Shown here: one piece after another, positions 1 to 10,623 of the stretch
How positions within the stretch are numbered: position 1 is the stretch's first letter
Layout of the letters: each line of letters starts with the position of its first letter
DNA from: Terriglobia bacterium
GTDB lineage: Bacteria; Acidobacteriota; UBA6911
DNA: 64,000 nucleotides
Assembly: GCA_020072565.1 (NCBI GenBank)
Contig: JAIQGI010000028.1
Span: 1-64,000, forward strand
Reading direction: 5' to 3'
Notes under the pieces: generated by a model
What the model was told of the DNA's origin: nothing
Seen by the model: the letters and a program-made list of their open reading frames with translations, nothing else
The model's database searches: none
Translations under genes and position numbers: made by a program

Positions 1-241
<241 letters not shown>

Positions 242-294
242 TCACTCCTTTTCTTTCGTCCTTGGGTTTCAATTCCTGTGATCCCTTGCTGCGG

Positions 295-591
295 TTATTT
301 CTCTTTTCTCAATACCGCCAGGATCTCTTCCTCGCGCATGATGACGTACTCTTCATCATCGATCTTGATTTCAGTCCCGGCATATTTGCCGAACAGAACG
401 CGATCGCCCGCTTTGACATCCAGAGGAGACCGCTTGCCGTCATCCAGCATTTTCCCCGGTCCCACTGCGATCACCTCGCCTTCCATCGGCTTTTCCTTGG
501 CCGTGTCAGGAATAATGATCCCTCCTTTAACCACTTCCTTCTCCTCAAAGCGCTTTAAGAGTACTCGATCGTGCAAAGGCCTTACTTTCAT
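295..591 (-). CDS. groS: Co-chaperonin GroES (10 kDa)
   Basis: This 98-residue protein has the normal GroES length. It begins [14 protein letters not shown], carries the mobile-loop region [17 protein letters not shown] (about residues 19-35), and contains the family motif [10 protein letters not shown] (about 38-47). It caps the GroEL ring in the cytosol. It is first in the groES-groEL operon, and the spacing to groEL allows co-transcription. A sigma70-like promoter and a perfect CIRCE inverted repeat lie directly upstream, so HrcA repression and heat induction are expected. Confidence 0.98.
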   Translation of the reverse strand: MKVRPLHDRVLLKRFEEKEVVKGGIIIPDTAKEKPMEGEVIAVGPGKMLDDGKRSPLDVKAGDRVLFGKYAGTEIKIDDEEYVIMREEEILAVLRKEK

Positions 592-642
592 AGTGTTAGA
601 TCTCCTTTTCTATCAAGAGCCTCATGTTTCGGCACAACCCGT

Positions 643-669
643 TTAGCACTCGACCGAAACGAGTGCTAA
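643..669 (-). promoter_or_regulatory. CIRCE operator (HrcA binding site)
   Basis: This is a perfect inverted repeat TTAGCACTC-N9-GAGTGCTAA, identical to the CIRCE consensus. It sits between the -10 box of the groES promoter and the groES start, where bound HrcA would block transcription initiation. hrcA itself is not in the window. Confidence 0.96.
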
Positions 670-670
670 T

Positions 671-698
671 AATATAAGCAAAAAAGAAGAATTGTCAA
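671..698 (-). promoter_or_regulatory. sigma70-type promoter of groES-groEL
   Basis: On the minus strand TTGACA (698-693) is followed by a 16-base spacer and TATATT (676-671). The CIRCE element begins immediately downstream of the -10 box, the usual arrangement for HrcA-controlled chaperonin operons. Confidence 0.8.
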
Positions 699-753
699 AC
701 CGGTCGTGAGCACGCGGCGGGAGGCAAAACCGGTGTCGAAGCCGACGCACAGT

Positions 754-1839
754 TCAAGGATGAACGAATTGCTGTGCCCGGGGCACGAGATGGAAATAGA
801 CGGCCTCCGGGATATTGGTCTGCCAGACGCCGGCTGCTTTGGCAACGATGACAACACCGAGAAAGATGGCAGCGATGCCGGCGGCGAGCGCCCATGGCGG
901 GAGGGTGCGCCGGCCGGGAAGCGACATCTCGAGCGCTCCCTGGGCCGGGCAGACAGCAACGCATTCCATGCACGCTGTGCACTCGGCCGACCTGACCGTG
1001 ATTACTTTGTCGACGGCAAGGAGCGCCGGACAGGCCAGGGCGCACTTGGAGCAATCGATGCAGCGGTCCGGATTGCGGCGGATCCGGGTCGGGCTGAGCA
1101 ATGATGCCAGCCCCATCAGGGCGCCGTAAGGGCAGAGGTATCGGCACCAGAAGTTCTTTATGAGCACAGAAAGCACGACCAGCGCCATCAGTGTGATGGC
1201 TGTGGTGGATCCCATATAGCGGAAAAAGTTCAGCATCTTCACATCGGAGACCTCGCCGTACGGGCTCTCGAGAAACGCCCGGATCGCGGAGGCCGACATC
1301 CCCGCCACTGCAATAACAAAAAGCCCTAACAGAATGTATTTCAGGCTGCGCAGCGGGAAGTCCACCCAACGCGGCAAGCGCCAGTTCATCTTCAGATATT
1401 TCCTGCCCAGTTTCCACAGGCCCTCGGAGAGGGTTCCGACCGGGCAGAGCCAGCCGCAAAAAGCCTTCCGGAAAAGGATGGAGATGATCAGGAATGCCAG
1501 CAGCAGCACCATGGCGGCCGGGTGCACGCGCGGGAAGGTCCAGGTCGCCAGGAAATACTTGAGATTCATCATGCCGCCGATCGGCAGCCAGCCATCCACT
1601 CCTGCCGGGCGCGTCACGCGCGCGGAAAGTCCCCCCGACTCAAAATAACGGGCGAAACGATAGAACTGGAAGCCTATGGCGGCATTCAGGAGAGCGAAAA
1701 GCGCCTGCACGGCAAAGCGCAGCGCCTGCGAGCGGTCCCCGGCAAGCCGACGCACCAGCTTTTTGCGTGGCACAGCCCGGAGCCGCGCCGGCAGGGGGAC
1801 TTTCTGTTCGGCTTCATTCAGCGTGGGCACGGTCGCCAT
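754..1839 (-). CDS. NapH/NosR-type membrane polyferredoxin
   Basis: This 361-residue membrane protein has two CxxxCP elements next to transmembrane helices, CGWLCPVG (about residue 128) and CRYLCPYG (about 230). It also has two ferredoxin [4Fe-4S] motifs, CIDCSKCALACP and CTACMECVAVCP (about 258-300). Several hydrophobic helices precede the clusters and one follows them. The family includes NapH, NosR-like, CcoG and YccM proteins, which move electrons between the quinone pool and periplasmic or cytoplasmic redox enzymes. The actual partner cannot be told from sequence. It follows the hemerythrin gene by 8 bases, so the two form an operon. A role in nitrogen-oxide or oxygen-related redox chemistry is inferred from that pairing only. 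Confidence 0.82.
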   Translation of the reverse strand: MATVPTLNEAEQKVPLPARLRAVPRKKLVRRLAGDRSQALRFAVQALFALLNAAIGFQFYRFARYFESGGLSARVTRPAGVDGWLPIGGMMNLKYFLATWTFPRVHPAAMVLLLAFLIISILFRKAFCGWLCPVGTLSEGLWKLGRKYLKMNWRLPRWVDFPLRSLKYILLGLFVIAVAGMSASAIRAFLESPYGEVSDVKMLNFFRYMGSTTAITLMALVVLSVLIKNFWCRYLCPYGALMGLASLLSPTRIRRNPDRCIDCSKCALACPALLAVDKVITVRSAECTACMECVAVCPAQGALEMSLPGRRTLPPWALAAGIAAIFLGVVIVAKAAGVWQTNIPEAVYFHLVPRAQQFVHP

Positions 1840-1847
1840 GAGTCTTC

Positions 1848-2423
1848 CTACCGGGCGGCATGGACTGGGGCGAAGATCTCCGCGCGCAGCTCCTTCATCG
1901 AGCCGTGCAGGCGTTCGTGAGTGCCGGCACCAATCTTTTCGGCCTCGAGTTTCTCGAACGCCTCCGCCAGTTCGGCCTGCTCTGCTTCCGAAAGGAGGCG
2001 CTCCGCCATCATAAACAGGATGTTGTTTTCCTTGTTGATGTGCGCGCGCAACAGGGCGGAGTATGCGCGCGCGGCTTCAGCCCAGATCCTGCACGCACCG
2101 GCATTTCCGGCTGTAAGTTCCTCCAGGGCCGCTGTCATCCGGCGCATGAGCGCCCTTCCCTGCTCGTGCTCGACGAGCATGACCCCGACCGGTCCGCCGT
2201 TGCGGGGCATCCCTTTGCGTTCGAGAAGTGGAAAGAGCAACTCCTCCTCTTTCCCATGATGGCATCGGTCGGCAAATACCTTGAAGAATTCAAGCAGGCC
2301 GGCGAGCGTGCCTGCAGACACGGGCTCGCCCAGTTCCGCGCGCCGGGCAGCCTCCTCGGTCGCCTCCAGCATGCTGAGGATAGCCTCATGTTCCGTGCGT
2401 AGTGTGGATGTTGCGGTTTTCAT
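1848..2423 (-). CDS. Hemerythrin HHE-domain protein
   Basis: This 191-residue all-alpha cytosolic protein has the di-iron ligand pattern of the hemerythrin/HHE family: His in LRTEHEAIL (about 9-17), HHGKEEELLFP (about 55-65), VEHEQG (about 84-89) and AHINKENNILF (about 127-137). Such proteins bind O2 or NO, or repair iron centres (the YtfE/RIC group). No extra domain is visible. A clear Shine-Dalgarno (AAGGAGA) precedes the ATG at 2423. It leads an operon with the NapH-like gene, and an inverted repeat overlaps its promoter, suggesting redox- or NO-responsive repression. Confidence 0.85.
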   Translation of the reverse strand: MKTATSTLRTEHEAILSMLEATEEAARRAELGEPVSAGTLAGLLEFFKVFADRCHHGKEEELLFPLLERKGMPRNGGPVGVMLVEHEQGRALMRRMTAALEELTAGNAGACRIWAEAARAYSALLRAHINKENNILFMMAERLLSEAEQAELAEAFEKLEAEKIGAGTHERLHGSMKELRAEIFAPVHAAR

Positions 2424-2463
2424 AAGCCAGATCTCCTTTCCGGTTCACAGTTCTTCAAGCCAC

Positions 2464-2497
2464 AATATAAGATATGTGGACCTTAATGTCCATATCT
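2464..2497 (-). promoter_or_regulatory. Hemerythrin promoter overlapped by an inverted-repeat operator
   Basis: On the minus strand TGGACA (2492-2487), a 17-base spacer and TATATT (2469-2464) make a good sigma70-type promoter. An inverted repeat spans 2470-2497, with arms AGATATGGAC and GTCCACATATCT (two extra bases in one arm) around ATTAAG. It covers the -35 box and spacer, the typical place for a repressor site. The regulator is not identified; Rrf2-family proteins such as NsrR are one possibility. Confidence 0.6.
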
Positions 2498-2989
2498 ATG
2501 TGAAAAAAACTTTCCTGCGAAAATGGGCGGACTCTTCAAGCGTGGATCCGCGCGGGAATGAAACCCTGGGTCCGCAAGGGCCTCTGCCCAATCTGAGTTC
2601 TCTATTGAGACGTCCACGAATCTGATTGTCAAATACAGCCAAAAATCGGGCGCCAACCGTATCCGGGGCCTCATGGGGAGCAGGCAGGTCCCGCGCAACT
2701 TCAAGGAAGTGGGAACCGGGCAATTTTAACGGTGTCTAAGCAACTTGGATTGGCAGGTCTTTGCTATTGACAACCTCGAGGAACTCGAGGCCCGGCCGAA
2801 ACTTCGGCACATTTGGGGCATCATAAAAGGGGAATCAACTGGAAATGCAATTTTATCTCAGGGCGAGGGATCCCGTTGGCTCAGGCAATAAATGCATCTC
2901 TGCTCAAAACCTGGAAATATCTAGTTGATTTGGTTTTTTGAATTCCTTTAGAATGCGCGAGGTCGCTGATAACGAAGGGGGTATCATCC
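2498..2989. other. Gene-free stretch between divergent genes, possible small gene remnant
   Basis: No convincing gene is visible. A 48-codon frame at 2745-2891 (plus strand, TTG start) reads in a protein-like way (QVFAIDNLEELEARPKLRHI), but it has no good start site or recognised family and may be a decayed gene. Two perfect short hairpins occur: CCTCGAG-GAA-CTCGAGG at 2774-2790 and GCCGAA-AC-TTCGGC at 2796-2809. The last 60 bases should hold the promoter of the TPR gene; TTGATT at 2925-2930 is the best but weak -35 candidate. Confidence 0.4.
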
Positions 2990-4066
2990 ATGAAACGATA
3001 CTTGAAGGGCGCGCTGCTAGCTCTCCTGGCAGGTGCAATCATGTTGTTCGCGGAACTCATCTGGGCTCAAACCACAGGCCAAGCCCAGAATCCGCCCCCG
3101 CAGAAAAAGGTTGTTGAACAGAAACAGGTTCAGCAGACAGACCAGGAGCCCACGGAAGAAGAGTTCAACGCATGGGAAGCAGCAAGAGACGAAAAGGATC
3201 CGGTCAAGCAGGCAGCAATGGTACTTGCTTTCATGGAGAAATACCCGAAATCACCACTAAAGGCCAACATCACGAATCTCTACGAGATGTTGTTGTACAA
3301 CCTGCACCACGCCGGCGACTACAAGACCCTGGAACCACTGGCTGAGCAATGGCTCAAACTGAATCCGAACGATATGAAGACCCAGGCATACCTCATGGAT
3401 GCCGCCGTGGCGCTCGGAAAGAGCCAGTTGGTTGTCGAGTACGGGGAAAAGCTTTACGCCCAGACTCCAAGCGCCGCCCTAGCTTTGCCGATCTACCAGG
3501 CTTACGTAAAACTGGGGAACAAAGAAAAAAAGACTGAATGGGCGCAGAAGCTGCTCCAGTATCCCGAATACTCCAATGATCTTCAAATCAGGGTACAGCT
3601 CATGGTTGAGTGTGCCGAGAAAAATGACCTTGCGAAAGCTGCCGAATATGCCCAACAAACCATCAAGGCACTCCCTGGTGCGCAGAAACCAGCCTCCATG
3701 TCGGAGGCGGAATGGAGCAAAGCCGTCCCCTCCGTCAAGAAGAGCTGCTATGACATTCTTGGTATGCATTACTATGGACAAAAGAAATATGCCGATGCCA
3801 TGCAGGCGCTTGACAAAGCGCTCCAAATCGAAGATTACGATGCCGCCTACTATTACATTGGTCAAATCCAATGGACGCAAAACGATGTGGACAATGCCAT
3901 CGATTCCTATGTCAGGGCATATCTGCTCCATGGCAAATTTGAAGTGCAGGCCAAGGCTCATGCAGAGGAACTCTACAAGTCACAACATGCCGGCACTCTG
4001 GTTGGTTTCGACAAAGTGATTAAAAGAAACCAAATTTATCTGGATAACAGGAAAAAACCGCAGTAG
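2990..4066 (+). CDS. Secreted TPR-repeat protein
   Basis: This 358-residue protein begins with a signal peptide (MKRYLKGALLALLAGAIMLF, cleavage near AELIWAQ-TT). A Gln/Pro/Lys-rich low-complexity linker follows (about 28-55), then repeated helical pairs typical of tetratricopeptide repeats, for example the YYGQKKYADAMQALDKALQI unit around residues 258-277 and AAYYYIGQIQWTQNDVDNAI after it. TPR proteins serve as periplasmic scaffolds; no enzymatic motif is present and the partner is unknown. AAGGGGGT precedes the ATG as ribosome-binding site. It is a single-gene unit closed by a strong hairpin terminator. Its base composition looks less GC-rich than the ATP synthase genes next to it. Confidence 0.72.
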   Translation: MKRYLKGALLALLAGAIMLFAELIWAQTTGQAQNPPPQKKVVEQKQVQQTDQEPTEEEFNAWEAARDEKDPVKQAAMVLAFMEKYPKSPLKANITNLYEMLLYNLHHAGDYKTLEPLAEQWLKLNPNDMKTQAYLMDAAVALGKSQLVVEYGEKLYAQTPSAALALPIYQAYVKLGNKEKKTEWAQKLLQYPEYSNDLQIRVQLMVECAEKNDLAKAAEYAQQTIKALPGAQKPASMSEAEWSKAVPSVKKSCYDILGMHYYGQKKYADAMQALDKALQIEDYDAAYYYIGQIQWTQNDVDNAIDSYVRAYLLHGKFEVQAKAHAEELYKSQHAGTLVGFDKVIKRNQIYLDNRKKPQ

Positions 4067-4079
4067 TGTCGCCTGACGA

Positions 4080-4150
4080 GGGGACGTTCCGAATTTCGCG
4101 TGTGAGCCCCGAGCTGCGAGTCTCGCGGAAATTCGGAACGTCCCCTTTTT
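4080..4150 (+). terminator. Hairpin terminator / REP-like palindrome after the TPR gene
   Basis: Left arm GGGGACGTTCCGAATTT (4080-4096) pairs perfectly over 17 bases with AAATTCGGAACGTCCCC (4129-4145), with additional CGCG pairing inside and a run TTTTTTATTT directly after. It therefore has the form of a Rho-independent terminator. The long, perfectly conserved GGGGACGTTCCG arms also resemble REP-type dispersed palindromes; a related, degenerate copy lies at 16950-17025. Confidence 0.75.
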
Positions 4151-4236
4151 TATTTGAGGATCCAATAAATCTCAAAACCAAATGGCAAGCGATCCTCATC
4201 GAGGGCGCGGTTACGGGCCTCGCTCCTCTCAGGCAG

Positions 4237-4674
4237 CTAGCGGCCGGGGCTTCTGTGCGTACGCAGATGCTGTTTGGCGGCATCCAGGCGTGAGATCGCC
4301 CTGAGCAGTGCCAGCTCGGCGCGGGCGAAATCCAGGTTGGGGTCCTTTGAACTGAGGCGTTTCTGCGCCCTTGATTTTGCCTGTTCGGCGCGGTTGAAGT
4401 CGATTTCTGAGGCCGCTTCAGCAGCCTGCGCGAGAAGCACCACACGATCCGGCAGGACTTCGGCAAATCCCCAGGAGCAGAAAAACAACTCCGACTGATC
4501 CCCGATCTGGTAACTGATGTTGCCGACGCCGAGCTCTGCCAGGAGCGGTGCGTGTCCGGGCAGGATTCCCAGATATCCCTGGCTGGATGGGATGCTGACC
4601 TGATCAACCAGCCCGTTGAAGAGCTGTTTCTCCGGCGTGACAATAACCAGACGGATTTTTTCGGGAAGGGCCAT
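4237..4674 (-). CDS. atpC: F1Fo ATP synthase subunit epsilon
   Basis: At 145 residues this has the full length of an epsilon subunit. The beta-sandwich N-terminal domain (about 1-88) has the signature SIPSSQGYLGILPGHAPLL, followed by a helical C-terminal hairpin (about 89-140) that in the family can inhibit ATP hydrolysis. It is the last gene of the minus-strand operon, 142 bases after atpD; that gap contains an inverted GGAGTCA repeat, which is unusual inside an atp operon. The protein acts on the rotor stalk at the inner face of the membrane. Confidence 0.95.
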   Translation of the reverse strand: MALPEKIRLVIVTPEKQLFNGLVDQVSIPSSQGYLGILPGHAPLLAELGVGNISYQIGDQSELFFCSWGFAEVLPDRVVLLAQAAEAASEIDFNRAEQAKSRAQKRLSSKDPNLDFARAELALLRAISRLDAAKQHLRTHRSPGR

Positions 4675-4680
4675 AGGAAA

Positions 4681-4812
4681 CTCGGGAGTCAGGAGTCAGG
4701 AGTCAGAATGGAGACGGTGCGATTCCGCCTTCATTTCTCACTACTGATCCGGCGCTCCGCACTCCGGTCGAATATCTGTTAACTCAGCAGTCCTCCTGAC
4801 TCCTGACTTTGG
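4681..4812. repeat. Inverted GGAGTCA repeat between atpD and atpC
   Basis: Three tandem GGAGTCA units at 4684-4706 (plus strand) face TCCTGACTCCTGACT at 4793-4807. The flanks can fold into a long hairpin inside the atp operon. A degenerate direct copy, GAGGAGTCGGGAGTCCG, lies near 30943-30960. It looks like a dispersed intergenic repeat; there is no coding potential. Confidence 0.6.
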
Positions 4813-4816
4813 CTTC

Positions 4817-7172
<2,356 letters not shown>

Positions 7173-7187
7173 AGTCCCGTCCGACGC

Positions 7188-8732
7188 CTAGCCGGCAGCT
7201 TTCCTTTCTGCGGCGCCCCCTCGCTCGGCAACATATTTTTCCTTGAACTCCTTCAGGGCAGCCAGAAGTTGAGCGCGCAAATCCTCGTTCAGCACCTTCT
7301 CCTCGGCAACTTTCCGCACCAGTGCGCCTTTCACGGTCTCCATGAACTGGTACAGCTGCTTTTCGAAAGCCCGGATCTCGCCAACCTGCAGATCATCGAC
7401 AAAACCCTGGGTGCCGGCAAAAATGATCATCACCTGGCGCACGACGTCGAGAGGCTGGTACTGATCCTGCTTCAGGATCTCCGTGAGGCGGTCGCCGCGC
7501 GCCAGCTGAGCCTGAGTGGCTTTATCCAGGTCCGAACCAAACTGGGCGAAGGCGGCCAGCTCGCGGTACTGCGCCAAGTCGAGTCGCAGCGTGCCCGCGA
7601 CCTGCTTCATCGCTTTGATCTGGGCGTTGCCGCCGACGCGGCTCACGGAATTCCCGACATTGACAGCCGGCCGGATGCCGGCATGGAACAGATCCCCCTC
7701 CAGGAAGATCTGGCCGTCGGTGATCGAGATGACATTCGTCGGGATGTAGGCGGATATGTCTCCCGCCTGAGTCTCGATGACGGGGAGCGCCGTGAGCGAG
7801 CCGCCGAGGTTCTCCTCGTTCAGCTTCGCGGCGCGTTCGAGCAGCCTGGAGTGCAGATAGAAGACGTCGCCCGGATACGCCTCGCGCCCGGGGGGTCGGC
7901 GGAGCAACAGCGAGATCTCACGGTAGGCAGCCGCATGCTTGGACAGGTCGTCATAGATCACCAGCGCGTGCTTGCCCCGGTCGCGGAAGTATTCGCCCAT
8001 GGCACAGCCGCAATAGGGCGCGATGTACTGCATGGTCGCAGGGTCGGATGCGGAAGCGGAGACCACGATTGTCCGGTCCATGACCTCGTAGTCTGTCAGG
8101 GTCTTCACCACCTGCGCGACCGTGGAGCGCTTCTGCCCGACAGCGACATAAATCGAGATCACATCGGTGTTTTTCTGATTGATGATAGTGTCGATGGCGA
8201 TCGCGGTCTTGCCGGTCTGGCGATCCCCGATGATGAGTTCACGCTGGCCGCGCCCGATCGGGATCATGGCGTCGATCGCTTTGAGCCCGGTCTGCAAAGG
8301 CTCCTTGACCGGCTGGCGGTCGACGACACCGGGAGCCAGGCGCTCTATCGGCGCGAACGCATCGCTGATGATCGGACCTCGATCATCCAGCGGTTCTCCC
8401 AGAGCGTTCACCACCCTGCCGATGAGGCTTTCTCCGACGGGCACGCTCATGATGCGGTTGGTGCGCTGGACCGTGTCGCCTTCGCCGATCATGGTGTATT
8501 CGCCGAAGAGGACCGCACCCACGTTGTCCTCTTCCAGATTGAGCGCGATTCCCTTGACTCCATGGGGAAAATCCAGGAGCTCTCCGGCCATCACTTTTTC
8601 GAGGCCGTGGATGCGCGCGATGCCGTCCCCCACCGATATCACGGTGCCCACTTCGCTGACGACCACGCTGGACTCGTAGTCCTTGATTTGCTCGCGCAGA
8701 ATCTTGGTTATCTCGTCGGCATTGATCTGCAT
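7188..8732 (-). CDS. atpA: F1Fo ATP synthase subunit alpha
   Basis: 514 residues with all family landmarks: N-terminal [20 protein letters not shown], Walker [14 protein letters not shown] (about 169-181), the segment [20 protein letters not shown] (about 262-281), and the signature [14 protein letters not shown] near residue 360. It carries the non-catalytic nucleotide sites of F1. Gene order delta-alpha-gamma-beta-epsilon is the standard bacterial F1 order. Nothing unusual. Confidence 0.98.
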   Translation of the reverse strand: MQINADEITKILREQIKDYESSVVVSEVGTVISVGDGIARIHGLEKVMAGELLDFPHGVKGIALNLEEDNVGAVLFGEYTMIGEGDTVQRTNRIMSVPVGESLIGRVVNALGEPLDDRGPIISDAFAPIERLAPGVVDRQPVKEPLQTGLKAIDAMIPIGRGQRELIIGDRQTGKTAIAIDTIINQKNTDVISIYVAVGQKRSTVAQVVKTLTDYEVMDRTIVVSASASDPATMQYIAPYCGCAMGEYFRDRGKHALVIYDDLSKHAAAYREISLLLRRPPGREAYPGDVFYLHSRLLERAAKLNEENLGGSLTALPVIETQAGDISAYIPTNVISITDGQIFLEGDLFHAGIRPAVNVGNSVSRVGGNAQIKAMKQVAGTLRLDLAQYRELAAFAQFGSDLDKATQAQLARGDRLTEILKQDQYQPLDVVRQVMIIFAGTQGFVDDLQVGEIRAFEKQLYQFMETVKGALVRKVAEEKVLNEDLRAQLLAALKEFKEKYVAERGGAAERKAAG

Positions 8733-8854
8733 GTCTGGTCCCTCATTGCCTTGGGGTGCGGCAGCAGGCTGCCGCCTGGTTTGTCATGGCTGGCAGCCCG
8801 GAGGTCGCCGTACCCCGAGGATTTCGTCGCATATTCGTTGCCATATTTTCTTGT

Positions 8855-9397
8855 TCACTCACGCGTCAGACGCCGCCGCATTTCCTCGAGCTGCGCCCGA
8901 ATCGATCCGTCATAGACTGTGCTGCCGATCTGGACAATCAGTCCCGCCAGCAGGCCCGGATCCGTGTCTGCCGAAAGGGTCACCTGGTTTCCCGTCACCC
9001 GCATCAGGCTGTCGCGCAGGGCAGACAGCTCTTGCGCACCTAAAGGACCGGCCGAAGTCACACGTGCCGCGACGATTCCCTTCCGCTCGTTGACAGTCTT
9101 GACATAACAATCGCAAATCGCCGCGAAGTAGAGGATGCGGTGATGGTCGAGCAGGATGTGCAGGAAATTGCGTACCGTCTGACTCACGGGGTAACGCGCC
9201 AGCAGGCCGGAGAGCACCTTTCCCTTGGCCTCGTGCTGGACCGCCGGGCTGTCAAGGGCTTCCAACAGCGCCGGGACCTGCCGGAAGATCTCCCGATAGG
9301 TGTCGAGATCGCGCCGCACCTCCGCTTCCTCGCCGTTTGCCAGCGCCACATCCGCCAGGGCACGCGCATAGCGTGCAAAAACCGCTGAGGGTATCAC
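8855..9397 (-). CDS. atpH: F1Fo ATP synthase subunit delta
   Basis: 180 residues. The N-terminal helical domain begins SAVFARYARALADVAL, and the C-terminal part carries the OSCP/delta signature region DPGLLAGLIVQIGSTVYDGS (about 145-164). It links F1 to the b/b' peripheral stalk. Its start overlaps the end of atpF by 4 bases, indicating translational coupling, and it is separated from atpA by 122 bases. Confidence 0.95.
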   Translation of the reverse strand: MIPSAVFARYARALADVALANGEEAEVRRDLDTYREIFRQVPALLEALDSPAVQHEAKGKVLSGLLARYPVSQTVRNFLHILLDHHRILYFAAICDCYVKTVNERKGIVAARVTSAGPLGAQELSALRDSLMRVTGNQVTLSADTDPGLLAGLIVQIGSTVYDGSIRAQLEEMRRRLTRE

Positions 9398-9978
9398 TCG
9401 CGGCCTCCCACCCTGGCGACAAAGCGCGCGAACAGCCGTTTGCGATCATCTTCCGTCATTTCATCCTGGATCTTTTGCTGCGCCAGCTGAACAGAAAGCT
9501 CGGCAACATGCTCCTTCAGTTCGAGCTGGGCTGCGCGCGTCATGCCGTCGATTTCACGTCTTGCCCGCTCGACGACTTTCTCGGCATCCCGTTCCGTAAC
9601 AGCGACCAGGCGCTGATACTCCTCCTGAGCCTCCCGCTCTGCGGCTTCTCTGATCGTCCTGAGTTCATCGTCGAGGGAGCTCATGGACGATTCTATCTGC
9701 GCCAGCCGCGCCTCGGCTTCCAGACGCGCCTTCCGGGCCTCTTCGAGCTGATCCCGAATGGCCTGCGACCGGCCGGCAAAGAAATTTGCCAAGGGCTTGC
9801 GCGCCACCCACACCAGAACGGCGATCACCAGCACCAGATTGGTCAGCTTGCCGAGCATGAGCCACCATTCGGATCGGCCTCCCTCGTTCTCCGCGGCCCA
9901 GGCGCCTCCGGGGATGGTGAGACACACCAACGCCCCGAGAAGCAAAGCCATCCGCAATCCACCTGACTGAAGTCTCAT
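9394..9978 (-). CDS. atpF: F1Fo ATP synthase subunit b
   Basis: 194 residues. An N-terminal signal-like hydrophobic segment (MALLLGALVCLTIPGGAWA) precedes the membrane anchor WWLMLGKLTNLVLVIAVLVW (about 38-57). A long charged coiled coil follows (about 65-185, rich in Ala, Glu and Arg) and forms the peripheral stalk. The extra N-terminal hydrophobic stretch makes it longer than the E. coli b subunit. It is paired with a second b-type gene immediately upstream, so the stalk is likely a b/b' heterodimer as in cyanobacteria. Confidence 0.92.
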   Translation of the reverse strand: MRLQSGGLRMALLLGALVCLTIPGGAWAAENEGGRSEWWLMLGKLTNLVLVIAVLVWVARKPLANFFAGRSQAIRDQLEEARKARLEAEARLAQIESSMSSLDDELRTIREAAEREAQEEYQRLVAVTERDAEKVVERARREIDGMTRAAQLELKEHVAELSVQLAQQKIQDEMTEDDRKRLFARFVARVGGRE

Positions 9979-10044
9979 TGAGTTCTCGCTGATGCAGCTC
10001 CAGGGTGCCTGACTGCCGGACTCCCGGCGGCGCGGAAAGGAATC

Positions 10045-10470
10045 TCACGCCGACCGCTGCAGAATGGCCGAAGCGATGCGGCGCGCCATTTCCTGGGCTT
10101 CGTACTCCAGCCTCACTTTCGCCGCCAGCACCTGGCTTTGGATCGAATCACGAGCCTCCCGGATCAGTTGCTCGGCGTCGTTTCGGCCGCTTTCCAGCGT
10201 ACTGCTTCGATAGAGCAAAGCCTCAGAACGTGCCTTCTCTATCAGCCGATACCCTTCCATGCGGGCGTTTTTGATAGTCGCTTGATACTGGTCGAACAAC
10301 TGCAGGTGGTGATCAAGATCCCGTCGGGTCTGCGTCATCAGCCCGGTGGTTCTCTTTTCCCTCTCTGCCTGAACCCTGAGCACGGGGCGAAAAAGGAGAT
10401 AATTGAGAGCCAGGATCGTGAGGACGAATATGATGATCGCCGGTACTATCGACCAATCTAAGCTGATCAT
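10045..10470 (-). CDS. F1Fo ATP synthase subunit b' (second b-type subunit)
   Basis: 141 residues. A single membrane anchor (SIVPAIIIFVLTILALNYLL, about 6-25) is followed directly by a coiled coil with heptad-like Ala/Glu/Arg/Gln spacing. The architecture and position before atpF identify it as the divergent b' subunit. It is the first gene of the operon; no a- or c-subunit genes lie beside it. The ATG is at 10470. Confidence 0.88.
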   Translation of the reverse strand: MISLDWSIVPAIIIFVLTILALNYLLFRPVLRVQAEREKRTTGLMTQTRRDLDHHLQLFDQYQATIKNARMEGYRLIEKARSEALLYRSSTLESGRNDAEQLIREARDSIQSQVLAAKVRLEYEAQEMARRIASAILQRSA

Positions 10471-10555
10471 AAGGGCAGCACGGGCTCAGGAATGCCGTTT
10501 CTTCGTCAGGACCTCAGCGCTCTCCAATACTAATGGAGTCACTTAGAAACTGCAG

Positions 10556-10584
10556 AAAGTATCATAGGGTCATACGATCGTCAA
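10556..10584 (-). promoter_or_regulatory. Candidate promoter of the ATP synthase operon
   Basis: On the minus strand TTGACG (10584-10579), a 17-base spacer and TACTTT (10561-10556) lie about 85 bases upstream of the b' start, in the divergent gap shared with the glycosyltransferase gene. The -10 match is modest. Confidence 0.4.
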
Positions 10585-10623
10585 GGAGTTTCCCCCGACA
10601 GCCAGCGGTGATATATTGTCAGG

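Noticed and set aside
2496-2723. Overlapping short minus-strand frames in the gap upstream of the hemerythrin promoter
   Set aside because: No start signals or recognisable similarity; two frames overlap each other and neither looks conserved.
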